From the NCBI RefSeq assembly GCF_004342485.1, contig NZ_SMBU01000023.1:25215-89214 (forward strand): a stretch of DNA of 64,000 bases, given 5' to 3'. Below the pieces are notes generated by a model. That model had not been told where the DNA came from, made no database searches, and was given only the letters and a program-made list of their open reading frames with translations. The position numbers and the translations under genes are program-made. Of this stretch, positions 17,744-26,334 are shown piece by piece; the stretch's first letter is position 1; each line of letters opens with the position of its first letter. Origin of the DNA: Roseateles saccharophilus (lineage in GTDB: Bacteria > Pseudomonadota > Gammaproteobacteria > Burkholderiales > Burkholderiaceae_C).

Positions 17744-17968
17744 GTCTCCTGCGGCTTCACCTTCTTCACGCGCCTCGCCGCCGCCGAGCTGGGCATGGAC
17801 TTCGTACGCAGCAATGAGCTGGAAATCGCCGGCGGCGCCAACGACCTGCCGATGATGGGCGCGGCCGGCCTGAGCGTGGCCCATCACGCCAAGCCCAAGG
17901 TGCGCGAGCAGGCGCGCGTCGCGATCAACGCGGGCGGGCTGGATCGTCTGCCGGAGCCGCTGCGCTGA
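17744..17968 (+). pseudogene. serB: serB 3'-end remnant with internal deletion
   Basis: 74 codons that copy serB from VSGGFTFFTRFVAAELGMDF to its C-terminus: V-S-C-G-F-T-F-F-T-R-L-A-A-A-E-L-G-M-D-F, then R-S-N-E-L-E-I-A, jump, G-A-N-D-L-P-M-M and H-A-K-P-K-V-R-E-Q-A. About 40 codons between EIA and GAND are missing. There is no start, the DxDST catalytic motif is absent, and the second glycine of motif II is a cysteine. Nucleotide identity to serB is high outside the deletion, so the duplication is fairly recent. Its last 44 bp overlap the 3' end of rraA on the other strand. Confidence 0.85.
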
Positions 17969-18440
17969 TGACGACGCCGTCGGCATCGGCATAGAGCCAG
18001 TCGCCCGGCCGCACATCCACACCGCGGACGCGCACCGCGACGTCCGCGAGGCCCTGGCCCTTGCGGTCGGTCGGCAGCGGCATGGCCGCCAGCGCCAGGA
18101 TGCCGACCTGGGCCGCCGCGAGTTCGGCCACATCGCGCACGCAGCCGTCGATGACGATGCCGGCCCAGCCGTTCCTCGCCGCCGCCGCGGCCAGGTTGCC
18201 GCCCAGCAGCGCGCGCCGGCGCGAGCCGCCGCCATCGACAACCAGCACGCGGCCCTGGCCTGGGCTCTCGACGGCCTCCTTCACGCGACTGTTGTCGTCC
18301 AGGCAGAGCACCGTGGCCACCGGCCCGGCAAAGCGGGCCAGGCCGCCGAAGCTGGCCAGCGCGCCGCCGGGCAACACGCGCAAGGCGCCGCTGTCGTCGG
18401 CCTTGTGGGCGTCGCAGAGATCGCAGGTGGAGAACGTCAT
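17925..18440 (-). CDS. rraA: RraA-family protein (ribonuclease E activity regulator A-like)
   Basis: 171 residues resembling E. coli RraA along its length: TCDLCDAH at the N-terminus, FGG and FAGP segments, GQGRVLVVDGGGSRRRALLGG, GWAGIVIDGCVRDV and the C-terminal WLYADADGVVIS. RraA proteins form ring-shaped trimers; the E. coli one inhibits RNase E, while related proteins are 4-hydroxy-4-methyl-2-oxoglutarate aldolases, so the activity is uncertain. It is about ten residues longer than E. coli RraA, and the final 14 or so residues (AAAPADDPARPR) are read from the antisense of the serB remnant, so the original C-terminus may have been replaced. It starts 13 bp after the S4-domain gene. Confidence 0.87.
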   Translation of the reverse strand: MTFSTCDLCDAHKADDSGALRVLPGGALASFGGLARFAGPVATVLCLDDNSRVKEAVESPGQGRVLVVDGGGSRRRALLGGNLAAAAARNGWAGIVIDGCVRDVAELAAAQVGILALAAMPLPTDRKGQGLADVAVRVRGVDVRPGDWLYADADGVVISAAAPADDPARPR

Positions 18441-18453
18441 CACGGCAACTCCT

Positions 18454-18669
18454 TCAGGCTGCGGCCACCACGCGCACGCGCTGGCCGCCGAATTCAACGA
18501 CCTGGCCGGCCCGCATCTTGGCCGTCTTGCGCAACTCGACCTGGCCGTCCACCCTGACCTCGCCGGCCGCGATGAGGGCCCGCGCCTGGCCGCCGCTGTC
18601 GGCGAGGCCCGTGGCCTTGAGGAGTTTGTCGAGTTCGATGAACTCGCCGCGCAGCTGGAGTTCAAGCAT
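18454..18669 (-). CDS. Small S4-domain RNA-binding protein, YbcJ-like
   Basis: 71 residues consisting almost entirely of one S4 fold: FIELDKLLKATGLADSGGQA, then ALIAAGEVRVDGQVELRKTA and a closing VVEFGGQRVRVV. Family members such as E. coli YbcJ bind RNA; no specific target is known. The start overlaps the last 8 bp of the ThDP enzyme gene upstream, so the two are probably translationally coupled, and rraA follows 13 bp later. Confidence 0.88.
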   Translation of the reverse strand: MLELQLRGEFIELDKLLKATGLADSGGQARALIAAGEVRVDGQVELRKTAKMRAGQVVEFGGQRVRVVAAA

Positions 18670-20377
18670 GGCCAGCCCTCTTCTGAGCGGCCTCGCGGAT
18701 GGCCGTCAAGGTCGAGCGCGAGGTGCTCACGTCGCTGGACAGGCGCAGATGCAGCAGGGCCGGCCGGCCCGCCGCGATCGCCGCGTCCAGCGCCGGGCCG
18801 ACCTGGCTCGTGCTCTCGGCCTTGAACGCCGCGAACCCATAAGCCTCGGCCAGTTGGGCGAAGTCGGGGTTGAACAGATCGCTGCCCGAAACGCGGCCCG
18901 GGTACTCGCGCTCCTGGTGCATGCGGATTGTGCCGTAGGTGCCGTTGTCGACGACGACGACGAGCAGCTTCTTCGCGCCATAGCCGGTGGCCGTGGCCAG
19001 CTCCTGGCCGTTCATCAGGAAGTCGCCGTCGCCGGCGATGTTGACGACCCAGCGGTCCTGCTGCAGCAGCGCCGCCGCGACCGCGGCCGGCAGGCCATAG
19101 CCCATCGCACCCGAGGTCGGCGCGAGCTGGGTCTTGCCGAAGCGCTGCAGGCCCGTGTAGCGGTGGAAGCGGTGCAGCCAGCCGCTGTAGTTGCCGGCGC
19201 CGTTCGTGAAGATCGTGCCCTCGGGCAGCTTGGCGTCGAGCAGGCGGATGACCTCGGCCATGTCCAGCGGGCTCACCGGCGTGGGCACGAGGTTGGCGCG
19301 GTAGTCGGCGTTGGCGGCGGCCGTCCAGTCGCGCCAGGCGATGTCGGCCGGCGGCACGAGCCGGGCCAGGGCCGGCGCGGCCTGGCTCATGCTCGCGTTG
19401 ACCAGCAGCTCGGCCGTGTAGACGCGGCCCAGCTCCTCGGCACCGGCATGGATGTGGACGAGCTGCTGCGCGGGCCGCGGCGCCTGCAACAGCGTGTAGC
19501 CGCCCGTCGTCATCTCGCCCAGTCGCGGGCCGATGGCGAGGATGAGGTCGGCCTCCTTCACGCGCGCGGCCAGCTTCGGATTGATGCCGATGCCCACGTC
19601 GCCGGCATAGTTCGGATGCGCGTTGTCGAACAGATCCTGGAAGCGGAAGGCGCAGCCGACGGGCAGTTGCCAGGCCTCGGCAAAGCGCTGCAGCGCGGTC
19701 GTGGCTTCGGGCGTCCAGCCGCCGCCACCGGCGATGACGAGGGGCTTCTTCGCCGCGGCCAGGCGCTCGGCGACCTCGGCCAGCGCCGCCGGCGTCGGCG
19801 CGGCCTCGGCCACGCGCGCGGGTGCGACGAGGGGCGCCGTGATCGGCTTCGTCAGCATGTCCTCGGGCAGCACCAGCACGACCGGACCGGGGCGGCCCTG
19901 CATGGCGGTGTGGAAGGCGCGTGCCACGTACTCGGGCAGACGCTCGGCGTCGTGCACCTCGCCGACCCACTTGGCCATGCCCAGCGTGCCGGGGCCGAAC
20001 ATCTGGCGGTAGTCGACCTCCTGAAAGGCCTCGCGGTCGCGCTGGTCGCTGGCGACCTGGCCGATGAAGAGGATCATCGGCGTGCTGTCCTGGAAGGCCG
20101 TGTGCAGGCCGATGCTCGCGTTCGTCGCACCCGGCCCGCGGGTCACGAAGCAGATGCCGGGCCGGCCGATCAGCTTGCCCTGGGCCTCGGCCATGAAGGC
20201 CGCACCGCCCTCCTGGCGGCAGGCGACGAAGCGGATCTTGTCCGCATATGCATGGAAGCCGTCGAGGACGGCCAGGTAGCTTTCACCGGGAACGCCGAAC
20301 GCGGTGTCGACGCCCTGGGCAATCAGCGCCTCGACCAGCTTGTGGCCGGCGAGCTGCGGGGTGGAGGGTGTGTTCAT
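18662..20377 (-). CDS. Thiamine-diphosphate enzyme of the acetolactate synthase family
   Basis: 571 residues with the three-domain layout of the family: N-terminal pyrimidine-binding domain with the catalytic glutamate in CRQEGGAAFMAEA, central FAD/ADP-like domain (LVIAGGGGWTPEA), and C-terminal pyrophosphate-binding domain with the GDG-x(~25)-N motif (GDGDFLMNGQEL ... VVVDNGTYGTIR). It could be a catabolic acetolactate synthase, a glyoxylate carboligase or an oxalyl-CoA-type decarboxylase. No small regulatory subunit (ilvN) follows and it is not next to ilvC, so it is probably not the biosynthetic IlvB. It overlaps the S4 gene by 8 bp. Confidence 0.82.
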   Translation of the reverse strand: MNTPSTPQLAGHKLVEALIAQGVDTAFGVPGESYLAVLDGFHAYADKIRFVACRQEGGAAFMAEAQGKLIGRPGICFVTRGPGATNASIGLHTAFQDSTPMILFIGQVASDQRDREAFQEVDYRQMFGPGTLGMAKWVGEVHDAERLPEYVARAFHTAMQGRPGPVVLVLPEDMLTKPITAPLVAPARVAEAAPTPAALAEVAERLAAAKKPLVIAGGGGWTPEATTALQRFAEAWQLPVGCAFRFQDLFDNAHPNYAGDVGIGINPKLAARVKEADLILAIGPRLGEMTTGGYTLLQAPRPAQQLVHIHAGAEELGRVYTAELLVNASMSQAAPALARLVPPADIAWRDWTAAANADYRANLVPTPVSPLDMAEVIRLLDAKLPEGTIFTNGAGNYSGWLHRFHRYTGLQRFGKTQLAPTSGAMGYGLPAAVAAALLQQDRWVVNIAGDGDFLMNGQELATATGYGAKKLLVVVVDNGTYGTIRMHQEREYPGRVSGSDLFNPDFAQLAEAYGFAAFKAESTSQVGPALDAAIAAGRPALLHLRLSSDVSTSRSTLTAIREAAQKRAGHA

Positions 20378-20421
20378 GCCGGCACTTTAGCCGGCGGACG
20401 GTGCGCCCCCCGCAGGGGGTT

Positions 20422-21111
20422 TCAGCGCTCTTCGCCGGCAATGGCCCGGTAGGCGGCGGCGCCCAGCAGCGCGCCGACGATGGGCGCGAGCCAGAACAGC
20501 CACAGCTGGCTCACCGCCCAGTCGCCCACGAACAGGGCCACGCCGGTGCTGCGCGCCGGATTGACCGAGGTGTTGGTGACCGGGATGCTGATCAGGTGGA
20601 TCAGGGTCAGGCAAAGGCCGATGGCGATGGGCGCGAAGCCCGCCGGCGCACGCTTGTCCGTCGCGCCCAGGATGACCAGCAGGAAGAACATGGTCATGAC
20701 CACCTCGGTGACCAGGGCGGCCAGCATCGAGTAGCCGCCGGGCGAGTGCGCGCCATAGCCGTTGGAGGCAAAGCCCTTGGACACGTCGAAGCCCGGCGCG
20801 CCGCTGGCGATGACGTAGAGCACGCCGGCCGCCGCGATGGCGCCGAGCACCTGCGCGACGATATAGGGCAGGAGCTTGGACGCCGGGAAGCGCCCGCCGG
20901 CCCACAGGCCGACGGAGACGGCCGGGTTGAGATGGCAGCCTGAGATGTGACCGATGGCGAAGGCCATCGTCAGCACCGTCAGGCCGAAGGCCAGCGCGAC
21001 GCCATGCAGGCCGATGCCCACGTTCGGAAACGCGGCCGCCAGCACCGCACTGCCACAACCGCCCAGCACGAGCCAGAACGTACCCAGGAACTCTGCACCG
21101 TATTGCTTCAT
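20422..21111 (-). CDS. aqpZ: Aquaporin Z-type water channel
   Basis: 229 residues with six membrane segments and both NPA half-helices: [14 protein letters not shown] and [13 protein letters not shown]. The R directly after the second NPA, an H in the fifth helix region (LIHLIS) and an F in the first helix are the selectivity-filter residues of water-specific AqpZ instead of glycerol facilitators. It conducts water across the inner membrane. A GC-rich hairpin (CCCCC-TGC-GGGGG) lies just beyond the stop at about 20408-20420 and may end the transcript, but it has no U-tract. Confidence 0.95.
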   Translation of the reverse strand: MKQYGAEFLGTFWLVLGGCGSAVLAAAFPNVGIGLHGVALAFGLTVLTMAFAIGHISGCHLNPAVSVGLWAGGRFPASKLLPYIVAQVLGAIAAAGVLYVIASGAPGFDVSKGFASNGYGAHSPGGYSMLAALVTEVVMTMFFLLVILGATDKRAPAGFAPIAIGLCLTLIHLISIPVTNTSVNPARSTGVALFVGDWAVSQLWLFWLAPIVGALLGAAAYRAIAGEER

Positions 21112-21169
21112 AGGCCACCTCGATGTTTAGGTGGCCGGATTCTGGGCCAAGACGAGCCCGTTTGGCGCC

Positions 21170-22435
21170 TCAGGCCGCGGCCGCCACGGCGGGCTTGCGC
21201 GTGAGCCCCAGCCCCACCAAGCCGGCCGATGCGATGCCCATCACCAGTGCCGCCGCCGAGCCGGCGAAGACGCCGCGCGGCATGCCGTGGTCGAGGATGG
21301 CGCCGAACACCGGCGCGGCCAGCGCGAAGCCGATGTCCAGGCCCGAGTACACGGTGCCGTAGACGCGGCCCGTCGCTCCGGGCGGCGCGGCGCGCTTGAT
21401 CAGCATGTCGCGCGAGGGGCCGGCCAGACCGGTGCCGAAGCCGGCCAGTGCCGCGACCACCGCGGCTAGGCCACCCGGCAGCCAGCCGGTGGCCGTCAGC
21501 AGCAGCAGGGCCGCGGCAAAGGCCATCGCGAAGGCGATGGTGCGCTCCAGCCTCTCGGCCCGCGCGACCAGGAAGCCGCCGCAGACCATGCCGGCCGCCC
21601 CCGCCAGCATGTAGCCGGTCACGACATAGGCCGTCAGCGCCAGCGGCAGGCCGTAGATCTGGTGCAGGGCTGGGCTGGCGAAGCTCTGGATGGCCGACAG
21701 CGCCGCCGTGGTCCAGAAGAAGAAGGAGAAGCACAGCCACACCGAGGGCAGCTTCAGGAAGGCCATCGGGTGCTCCTCCTTGGCCCCGGCGGCGGGCTTG
21801 GCATGGCCCCAGGAGCCCTGGCGGTCGTCGATGGCCGAGCGCTGCCAGAACAGCAGAGCCATCACCGCCAGCGCCACCGCGGCCGTGCCGACGTAAGCGA
21901 AGCGCCAGTTGCCCGTGGCCTCGGCGATGCCGATGGAGAACACCGGCGCGACCGCCCAGCCGAGGTTGCCGCTGATGCCATGCACCGAGAAGGCATGGCC
22001 CAGGCGCGGCTGCGACACGCGCTTGTTCAGGATGGTGAAGTCGGCCGGGTGGAAGGGCGCGTTGCCGACGCCGGCCAGCGCCGCCGCCAGCATCAGCCCG
22101 CCGAAGCCCTGGGCCAGGCCGGCGGCGACGGAGGCGAGGAAGAAGCTCGCCATCGCCGCGAACAGCACCGGCCGCGCGCCGATGCGGTCGACGATGAAGC
22201 CCGACAGCGCCTGGCCCGCGCCCGAGATGACGAAGAAGGTCGTCACCAGCAGGCCCAGTTCCGAATAACTCAGGCCGAAGGCCTGGATGAAGGCCGGGAA
22301 CAGCGGCGGCAGCAGCATGTGGAAGAAGTGCGATGTGCCATGCGCGACGCCGATGGTCGAGATCGTCGTGACGTCGCGCCGGCGCTGCTGGCCGGCATCG
22401 AAGGGGGTAGCGAGGGCGGTGTCCATTCGAGTCAC
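21170..22435 (-). CDS. MFS transporter
   Basis: 421 residues with about twelve membrane segments. IVDRIGARP is the loop 2-3 motif and GNAPFHPADFTILNKRVS is reminiscent of the fosmidomycin-resistance/YfcJ-like branch of efflux carriers. The substrate cannot be told from sequence. An AraC-type regulator gene is divergent with only 61 bp between the starts, which suggests local control of this exporter. A second ATG three codons downstream (22426) is an equally good start. Confidence 0.8.
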   Translation of the reverse strand: MTRMDTALATPFDAGQQRRRDVTTISTIGVAHGTSHFFHMLLPPLFPAFIQAFGLSYSELGLLVTTFFVISGAGQALSGFIVDRIGARPVLFAAMASFFLASVAAGLAQGFGGLMLAAALAGVGNAPFHPADFTILNKRVSQPRLGHAFSVHGISGNLGWAVAPVFSIGIAEATGNWRFAYVGTAAVALAVMALLFWQRSAIDDRQGSWGHAKPAAGAKEEHPMAFLKLPSVWLCFSFFFWTTAALSAIQSFASPALHQIYGLPLALTAYVVTGYMLAGAAGMVCGGFLVARAERLERTIAFAMAFAAALLLLTATGWLPGGLAAVVAALAGFGTGLAGPSRDMLIKRAAPPGATGRVYGTVYSGLDIGFALAAPVFGAILDHGMPRGVFAGSAAALVMGIASAGLVGLGLTRKPAVAAAA

Positions 22436-22496
22436 TTTAGGCAGGGCGGCGTCGGCTCAGTTACGATGGTTCGTCAAGTTCTGTCGAAATCCAGCC

Positions 22497-23306
22497 ATGT
22501 CCGGCCGCAAGAGCTTTCCGTCCTTCTCGCCCGAGCGCTTCGCGCCCACGCCGGAGCGCCCGCTGCGCGCCAAGTCGCGCGTGCTCGAACACCAGACCGA
22601 CATCCAGCCCCACCGCCATGACTGGGGCCAGCTCGTGTTCTCGATGACGGGGGCGGTGCGCGTGAACACCGAGGCCTCCACCTACAGCGTGCCGCCGTCG
22701 CGGGCGGTATGGATCCCGCCCGGCCTCGTCCACGCGGTGACGGCCATCGAGCGGTGCGACCTGCGCACCCTCTACGTCGGCCCCGGCCTGCTGGCCGGCG
22801 AGGCCTGGCAGGCGGGCCGTGTGCTGGAGGTGTCGCCGCTGCTGCGCGAACTGGTGCTGGCCCTGCCGGCCGTGCCCGACCCGCCGCCGCCCGAGGACGG
22901 CGAGGACCGCGCGCGCCGCCACGGCATCGAGCAGCTCGTCCTCATCGAGCTCAGGCGCGCCCGGCCGCTGGCCCTGGGCGTCGCCCTGCCCCAGGACGCC
23001 CGCCTGCGCCGGCTCTGCGAGGCCATGCTGCGCGAACCCGGCCGCCACGCCGGTCTGGACGAATGGGCCGCGGAGGCCGGCGCCAGCCCGCGCACGCTCT
23101 CCCGGCTGTTCCGCGAGCAGCTGGGCACCAGCTTCGCGCAGTGGCGCTCGCAGCTGCTGCTGGCCCATGCGCTGACGCTGGCCGCGCGCGGCCGGCCAAT
23201 GAGCCATATCGCCACCGAGCTGGGCTATGCCAGCGCCAGCGCCTTCACGGCCATGGTCACGCGGACGGTGGGCATGCCGCCGAGCCGGTTCTTCGCGGAG
23301 GCCTGA
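22497..23306 (+). CDS. AraC-family transcriptional regulator with cupin sensor
   Basis: 269 residues. The N-terminal cupin domain (about 25-125) contains HQTDIQPHRHDWGQLVFSMTG and VWIPPGLVHAV, typical of AraC/XylS sensors with an RmlC-like fold. The C-terminal two helix-turn-helix motifs cover about 180-268 (HAGLDEWAAEAGASPRTLSR, then PMSHIATELGYASASAFTAM). It is divergent from the MFS transporter gene; the shared 61-bp gap would hold both promoters, so it probably regulates that transporter. The start chosen begins just before the conserved region; the frame is open further upstream. Confidence 0.87.
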   Translation: MSGRKSFPSFSPERFAPTPERPLRAKSRVLEHQTDIQPHRHDWGQLVFSMTGAVRVNTEASTYSVPPSRAVWIPPGLVHAVTAIERCDLRTLYVGPGLLAGEAWQAGRVLEVSPLLRELVLALPAVPDPPPPEDGEDRARRHGIEQLVLIELRRARPLALGVALPQDARLRRLCEAMLREPGRHAGLDEWAAEAGASPRTLSRLFREQLGTSFAQWRSQLLLAHALTLAARGRPMSHIATELGYASASAFTAMVTRTVGMPPSRFFAEA

Positions 23307-23368
23307 GCCGGCCCGGCCTGCCGCAGCCTGCATGCGACGATCTGCCCGATCAGACCCGGAGACCCCGA

Positions 23369-24307
23369 ATGAACAGACGTGACCTGACCCTGGGCACCGG
23401 CAGCGCCCTGCTCGCCGGCCTGCTGGCCGGCCTGGCCTTGCCCGCCCGCGCCGATGACGATGGCGAGTTCGTCATCCTGCACGCGCGCTACGGCACCGAG
23501 CGTGGCCATGTCGATGTGACCGACCGCCTGCGCGACCTGGCCCGCCAGGACCGGCGCTTCAAGCTGACCAACGAACTCTTCGGCGTGGACCCCGACCCGG
23601 GCCGCACCAAGACGCTGCGCATCTTCGCCCGCGACCGCCAGGGCCAGGAGCGCACCTTCGAGTACCGGGAATACGACTGGATCGACGGCGCCCAGTTCAT
23701 CGGCTGGGGCGGCGGCGACTGGGGCCGCGGCGACGGCGACAGGCGCGGCTGGCATGGCGGCGAGCGGCGCGGGGAGCGCCGCGACGAAGGCGAGTTCAGC
23801 ATCCTGTACGCCACCTATGGCACCCGCCGCCGCGAGGTGGACGTGACCGAGCGCCTGCGCGAGCTGGCGCGGCGCGACCAGCGCTTTCGCATGGGCAACG
23901 ACAGCTTCGGCATCGACCCCGACCCGGGCCAGACCAAGCGCCTGCGCATCGTCGCGCTCGACCGCAGCGGCCACGAGCGCAGCTTCGAATACCCCGAGAA
24001 CGCCTGGGTGGACGGCGCGCAGTTCGTCGGCTGGGACGGCGGCGACTGGGGGCCGGCGCGCCCGCCCGCGGGCCGCCTCGTCATCGAGAGCGCCAGCTAC
24101 GGCATCGAAGGCCGCTGGGCCGACGTGACCCAGGCCCTGCGCGCCCAGCTGCGCAGCGAGCGCTTCGAGGCCGAGGTGCGCAACGAGCTGTTCGGCGTCG
24201 ACCCCGCGCCGGGCCGCCGCAAGCTGCTGAGCGTGACCTACCGCTGGGGCAACGACCCGAGCAACACCGTGCGGGTCAACGAGGGTGACCGGCTGCGCCT
24301 GCCCTGA
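23369..24307 (+). CDS. Exported protein with three copies of an ~80-residue repeat
   Basis: 312 residues. The N-terminus MNRRDLTLGTGSALLAGLLA has a twin-arginine-like RRDLTL motif and a hydrophobic stretch ending ARA, so export by Tat or Sec is likely. Three repeats follow (about 33-112, 142-222, 236-305), each with a beta strand ending [A/S]xYG, then DVTxxLR, F-x(5)-N-[D/E]-x-[L/F]-G-[V/I]-D-P, and L-R-I-[F/V]-A. Repeats 1 and 2 both end W-[I/V]-D-G-A-Q-F-[I/V]-G-W. A Gly/Arg-rich linker (113-141) separates them. The repeat resembles the DUF3395 type seen in DNAJC11-like proteins, but that link is only a resemblance. Function unknown. Confidence 0.75.
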   Translation: MNRRDLTLGTGSALLAGLLAGLALPARADDDGEFVILHARYGTERGHVDVTDRLRDLARQDRRFKLTNELFGVDPDPGRTKTLRIFARDRQGQERTFEYREYDWIDGAQFIGWGGGDWGRGDGDRRGWHGGERRGERRDEGEFSILYATYGTRRREVDVTERLRELARRDQRFRMGNDSFGIDPDPGQTKRLRIVALDRSGHERSFEYPENAWVDGAQFVGWDGGDWGPARPPAGRLVIESASYGIEGRWADVTQALRAQLRSERFEAEVRNELFGVDPAPGRRKLLSVTYRWGNDPSNTVRVNEGDRLRLP

Positions 24308-24402
24308 AGCTGGGGGCTTGGACCGGAGCCAGCGCCAGGCGCCCGGCTCTGCGCGACACTTGAGGCAGGAACCGCGCCCATCTCGCCGCGGCCGAAGCCA
24401 AG

Positions 24403-25503
24403 ATGTCCCAGACCCTTTTCGACTACACCCGGCAGGACGCTGCCGGCAGCTGCTCCACCGCGCACGCCTGGGCCAAGATCCCGCCGGCGCTCACGCCCTC
24501 GGAGCGCAATGCGCTGGCCGAACGCGCCGCGGCGCTGCTTCAAAAACACAACGCCGTCCTCGTCGCCCATTACTACGTGGACGGCGCGCTGCAGGACCTG
24601 GCCCTGGCCACTGGCGGCTGCGTGGCCGACTCGCTGGAGATGGCCCGCTTCGGCCGCGACCACGCGGCGCAGACCCTGGTGGTCGCCGGCGTGCGCTTCA
24701 TGGGCGAGACGGCCAAGATCCTCAGCCCCGAGAAGCGGGTGCTGATGCCCGACCTGGACGCCACCTGCTCGCTGGACCTGGGCTGCCCCGAGGACGATTT
24801 CGCCGCCTTCTGCGACGCCCACCCCGACCGCCAGGTCGTCGTCTATGCCAACACCAGCGCCGCCGTGAAGGCCCGCGCCGACTGGATGGTGACCAGTTCC
24901 TGCGCGCTGGAGATCGTGGCCGACCTGCATGCCAGGGGCCAGAAGATCCTCTGGGCGCCCGACCGCCACCTGGGCCGCTATATCCAGGAGCAGACCGGCG
25001 CCGACATGCTGATGTGGAACGGCGCCTGCATCGTGCACGACGAGTTCAAGGGCCTGGAACTTCAGCTGCTGCGCGAGCAGCACCCGGGCGCGCTGATCCT
25101 GGTGCACCCGGAGTCGCCCAAGAGCGTCGTCGAGCAGGCCGACGTCGTCGGCTCCACGTCGGCACTGATCAAGGCCGTCGTCGAAGGCAAGGCGCAGGAG
25201 TACATCGTCGCCACCGACAACGGCATCCTGCACCGCATGCGCCAGCTCGCGCCGCACAAGACGCTGATCGAGGCGCCCACGGCCGGCAACGCCGCGACGT
25301 GCAAGAGCTGCGCCCACTGCCCCTGGATGGCGATGAACGGCCTGGCCAACCTGGTCGACTGCCTGGAAAGCGGCAGCCCCGAGATCCATGTCGACGAATC
25401 CATCCGCGTGAAGGCCCAGGGTTGCATCAAGCGCATGCTGGATTTCGTCGCCGCGAGAAATTCACAGGCCGCGGGCATGACGCCGGGAATCGGGGCGGCT
25501 TGA
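24403..25503 (+). CDS. nadA: Quinolinate synthase A
   Basis: 366 residues. It condenses iminoaspartate (from NadB) with dihydroxyacetone phosphate to quinolinate in NAD synthesis and uses a [4Fe-4S] cluster. Three conserved cysteines are visible in [21 protein letters not shown] and [35 protein letters not shown] and [14 protein letters not shown] are also signatures. nadB lies on the opposite strand 0.8 kb downstream, separated by two small genes; nadC is not in the window. The final 15 residues after ARNSQ are extra compared with E. coli NadA. Confidence 0.96.
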   Translation: MSQTLFDYTRQDAAGSCSTAHAWAKIPPALTPSERNALAERAAALLQKHNAVLVAHYYVDGALQDLALATGGCVADSLEMARFGRDHAAQTLVVAGVRFMGETAKILSPEKRVLMPDLDATCSLDLGCPEDDFAAFCDAHPDRQVVVYANTSAAVKARADWMVTSSCALEIVADLHARGQKILWAPDRHLGRYIQEQTGADMLMWNGACIVHDEFKGLELQLLREQHPGALILVHPESPKSVVEQADVVGSTSALIKAVVEGKAQEYIVATDNGILHRMRQLAPHKTLIEAPTAGNAATCKSCAHCPWMAMNGLANLVDCLESGSPEIHVDESIRVKAQGCIKRMLDFVAARNSQAAGMTPGIGAA

Positions 25504-25560
25504 TCCCGCGTTTGGGCGCTATAAATCCGTCAGAGCAACCGCCACCCACGAGGCCCCGCC

Positions 25561-25851
25561 ATGAATGCCGACTTCAGCTCCCTCTACAACCACCACGAGC
25601 GCGAAGTCTTCGCGGCGGTGCTGGACGCATCCAAGGACTACCCCGAGATCGCGACCAGCAACGACCTGCTCTGCGACGTCGCCTGCGTGGCCCTGAACCG
25701 CCTGCCTCCGCGCTACATCCGCCACGAGGTGGACTTCAGCTTCTACCTGACCGAGCACGAGCGCCTGGAGATCGACACCGCCATCAGCGAGGCCGTCGGC
25801 TACGCCTTCAACTTCGTGCAGGCACGCACGGCGCTGAGGGCGAGGAAATGA
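25561..25851 (+). CDS. ComFB-like (late competence development) family protein
   Basis: 96 residues. The pattern Y-N-H-H-E-R-E-V-F, then C-D-V-A-C-V-A-L-N-R-L-P-P-R-Y-I-R-H and the C-terminal helix rich in A-F-N-F-V matches the ComFB family, small all-alpha proteins found in many bacteria. ComFB homologues have been linked to competence and, in cyanobacteria, to cyclic di-nucleotide binding; a role here is not established. It lies 57 bp after nadA and 27 bp before the next small gene. Confidence 0.75.
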   Translation: MNADFSSLYNHHEREVFAAVLDASKDYPEIATSNDLLCDVACVALNRLPPRYIRHEVDFSFYLTEHERLEIDTAISEAVGYAFNFVQARTALRARK

Positions 25852-25878
25852 CGCTTGGCGCCTAACGCCGCCGGCGCC

Positions 25879-26334
25879 ATGTCAGCCCGGTGGCTGCACT
25901 ACGCGGCCGTCGGGCTGGTGCTGGTGCTGGTGCTGGTCGATGCTGCCAAGGCTGAATGCCGTCTGTTGCGAGACGTCAGCCCAACGCTACCCGCGCTGGA
26001 GCGCAAGCTGGATGAATTGCAGCTTTATCGCACCCGGACACGCCCAGAATGCCTCTCGTATATCCAGTGGTCCTGCGAGCCTGGATGGACCGATATCGCT
26101 GTTCACGAAAACCACCGACCTTCATGTGGTGGTGACCCAAAGACCTTCCCCGCCATTGACCACTTTCGCGTCAGCCAGGACTTGAAGGTCGTGCAATGGT
26201 TTGACATGCCCAACGCAGAGTACCTGCCGCTGGAGAAGGTCTGCGAGCACGAGAAGTGCTCGGCGCAGAAGGCACCGGACAAGAAGACTGCTCGCACCGC
26301 TGCGCCCGCGCTCAGCGCCTCCGCCGCTCGCTGA
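25879..26334 (+). CDS. Cysteine-rich exported or membrane-anchored protein of unknown function
   Basis: 151 residues from ATG 25879; a TTG eight codons upstream is possible. A hydrophobic stretch ([20 protein letters not shown]) acts as signal peptide or anchor. The rest has seven cysteines (AECRLL, PECLSY, WSCEPG, SCGGD, VCEHEKC), suggesting disulfides outside the cytoplasm, and an Ala/Lys-rich tail. I do not recognise the family. Base composition and codon choice (CTT, TAT, GAA, TTG) are less GC-rich than the neighbours, a hint of transfer. Its last 23 bp overlap the 3' end of nadB on the other strand. Confidence 0.6.
   Translation: MSARWLHYAAVGLVLVLVLVDAAKAECRLLRDVSPTLPALERKLDELQLYRTRTRPECLSYIQWSCEPGWTDIAVHENHRPSCGGDPKTFPAIDHFRVSQDLKVVQWFDMPNAEYLPLEKVCEHEKCSAQKAPDKKTARTAAPALSASAAR

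Noticed and set aside
20408..20420. CCCCC-TGC-GGGGG after aqpZ as an intrinsic terminator
   Set aside because: Stem is good but no U-tract follows in either direction, so it is only mentioned under aqpZ.
24308..24402. Riboswitch upstream of nadA
   Set aside because: No conserved aptamer features were found in the 95-bp leader.
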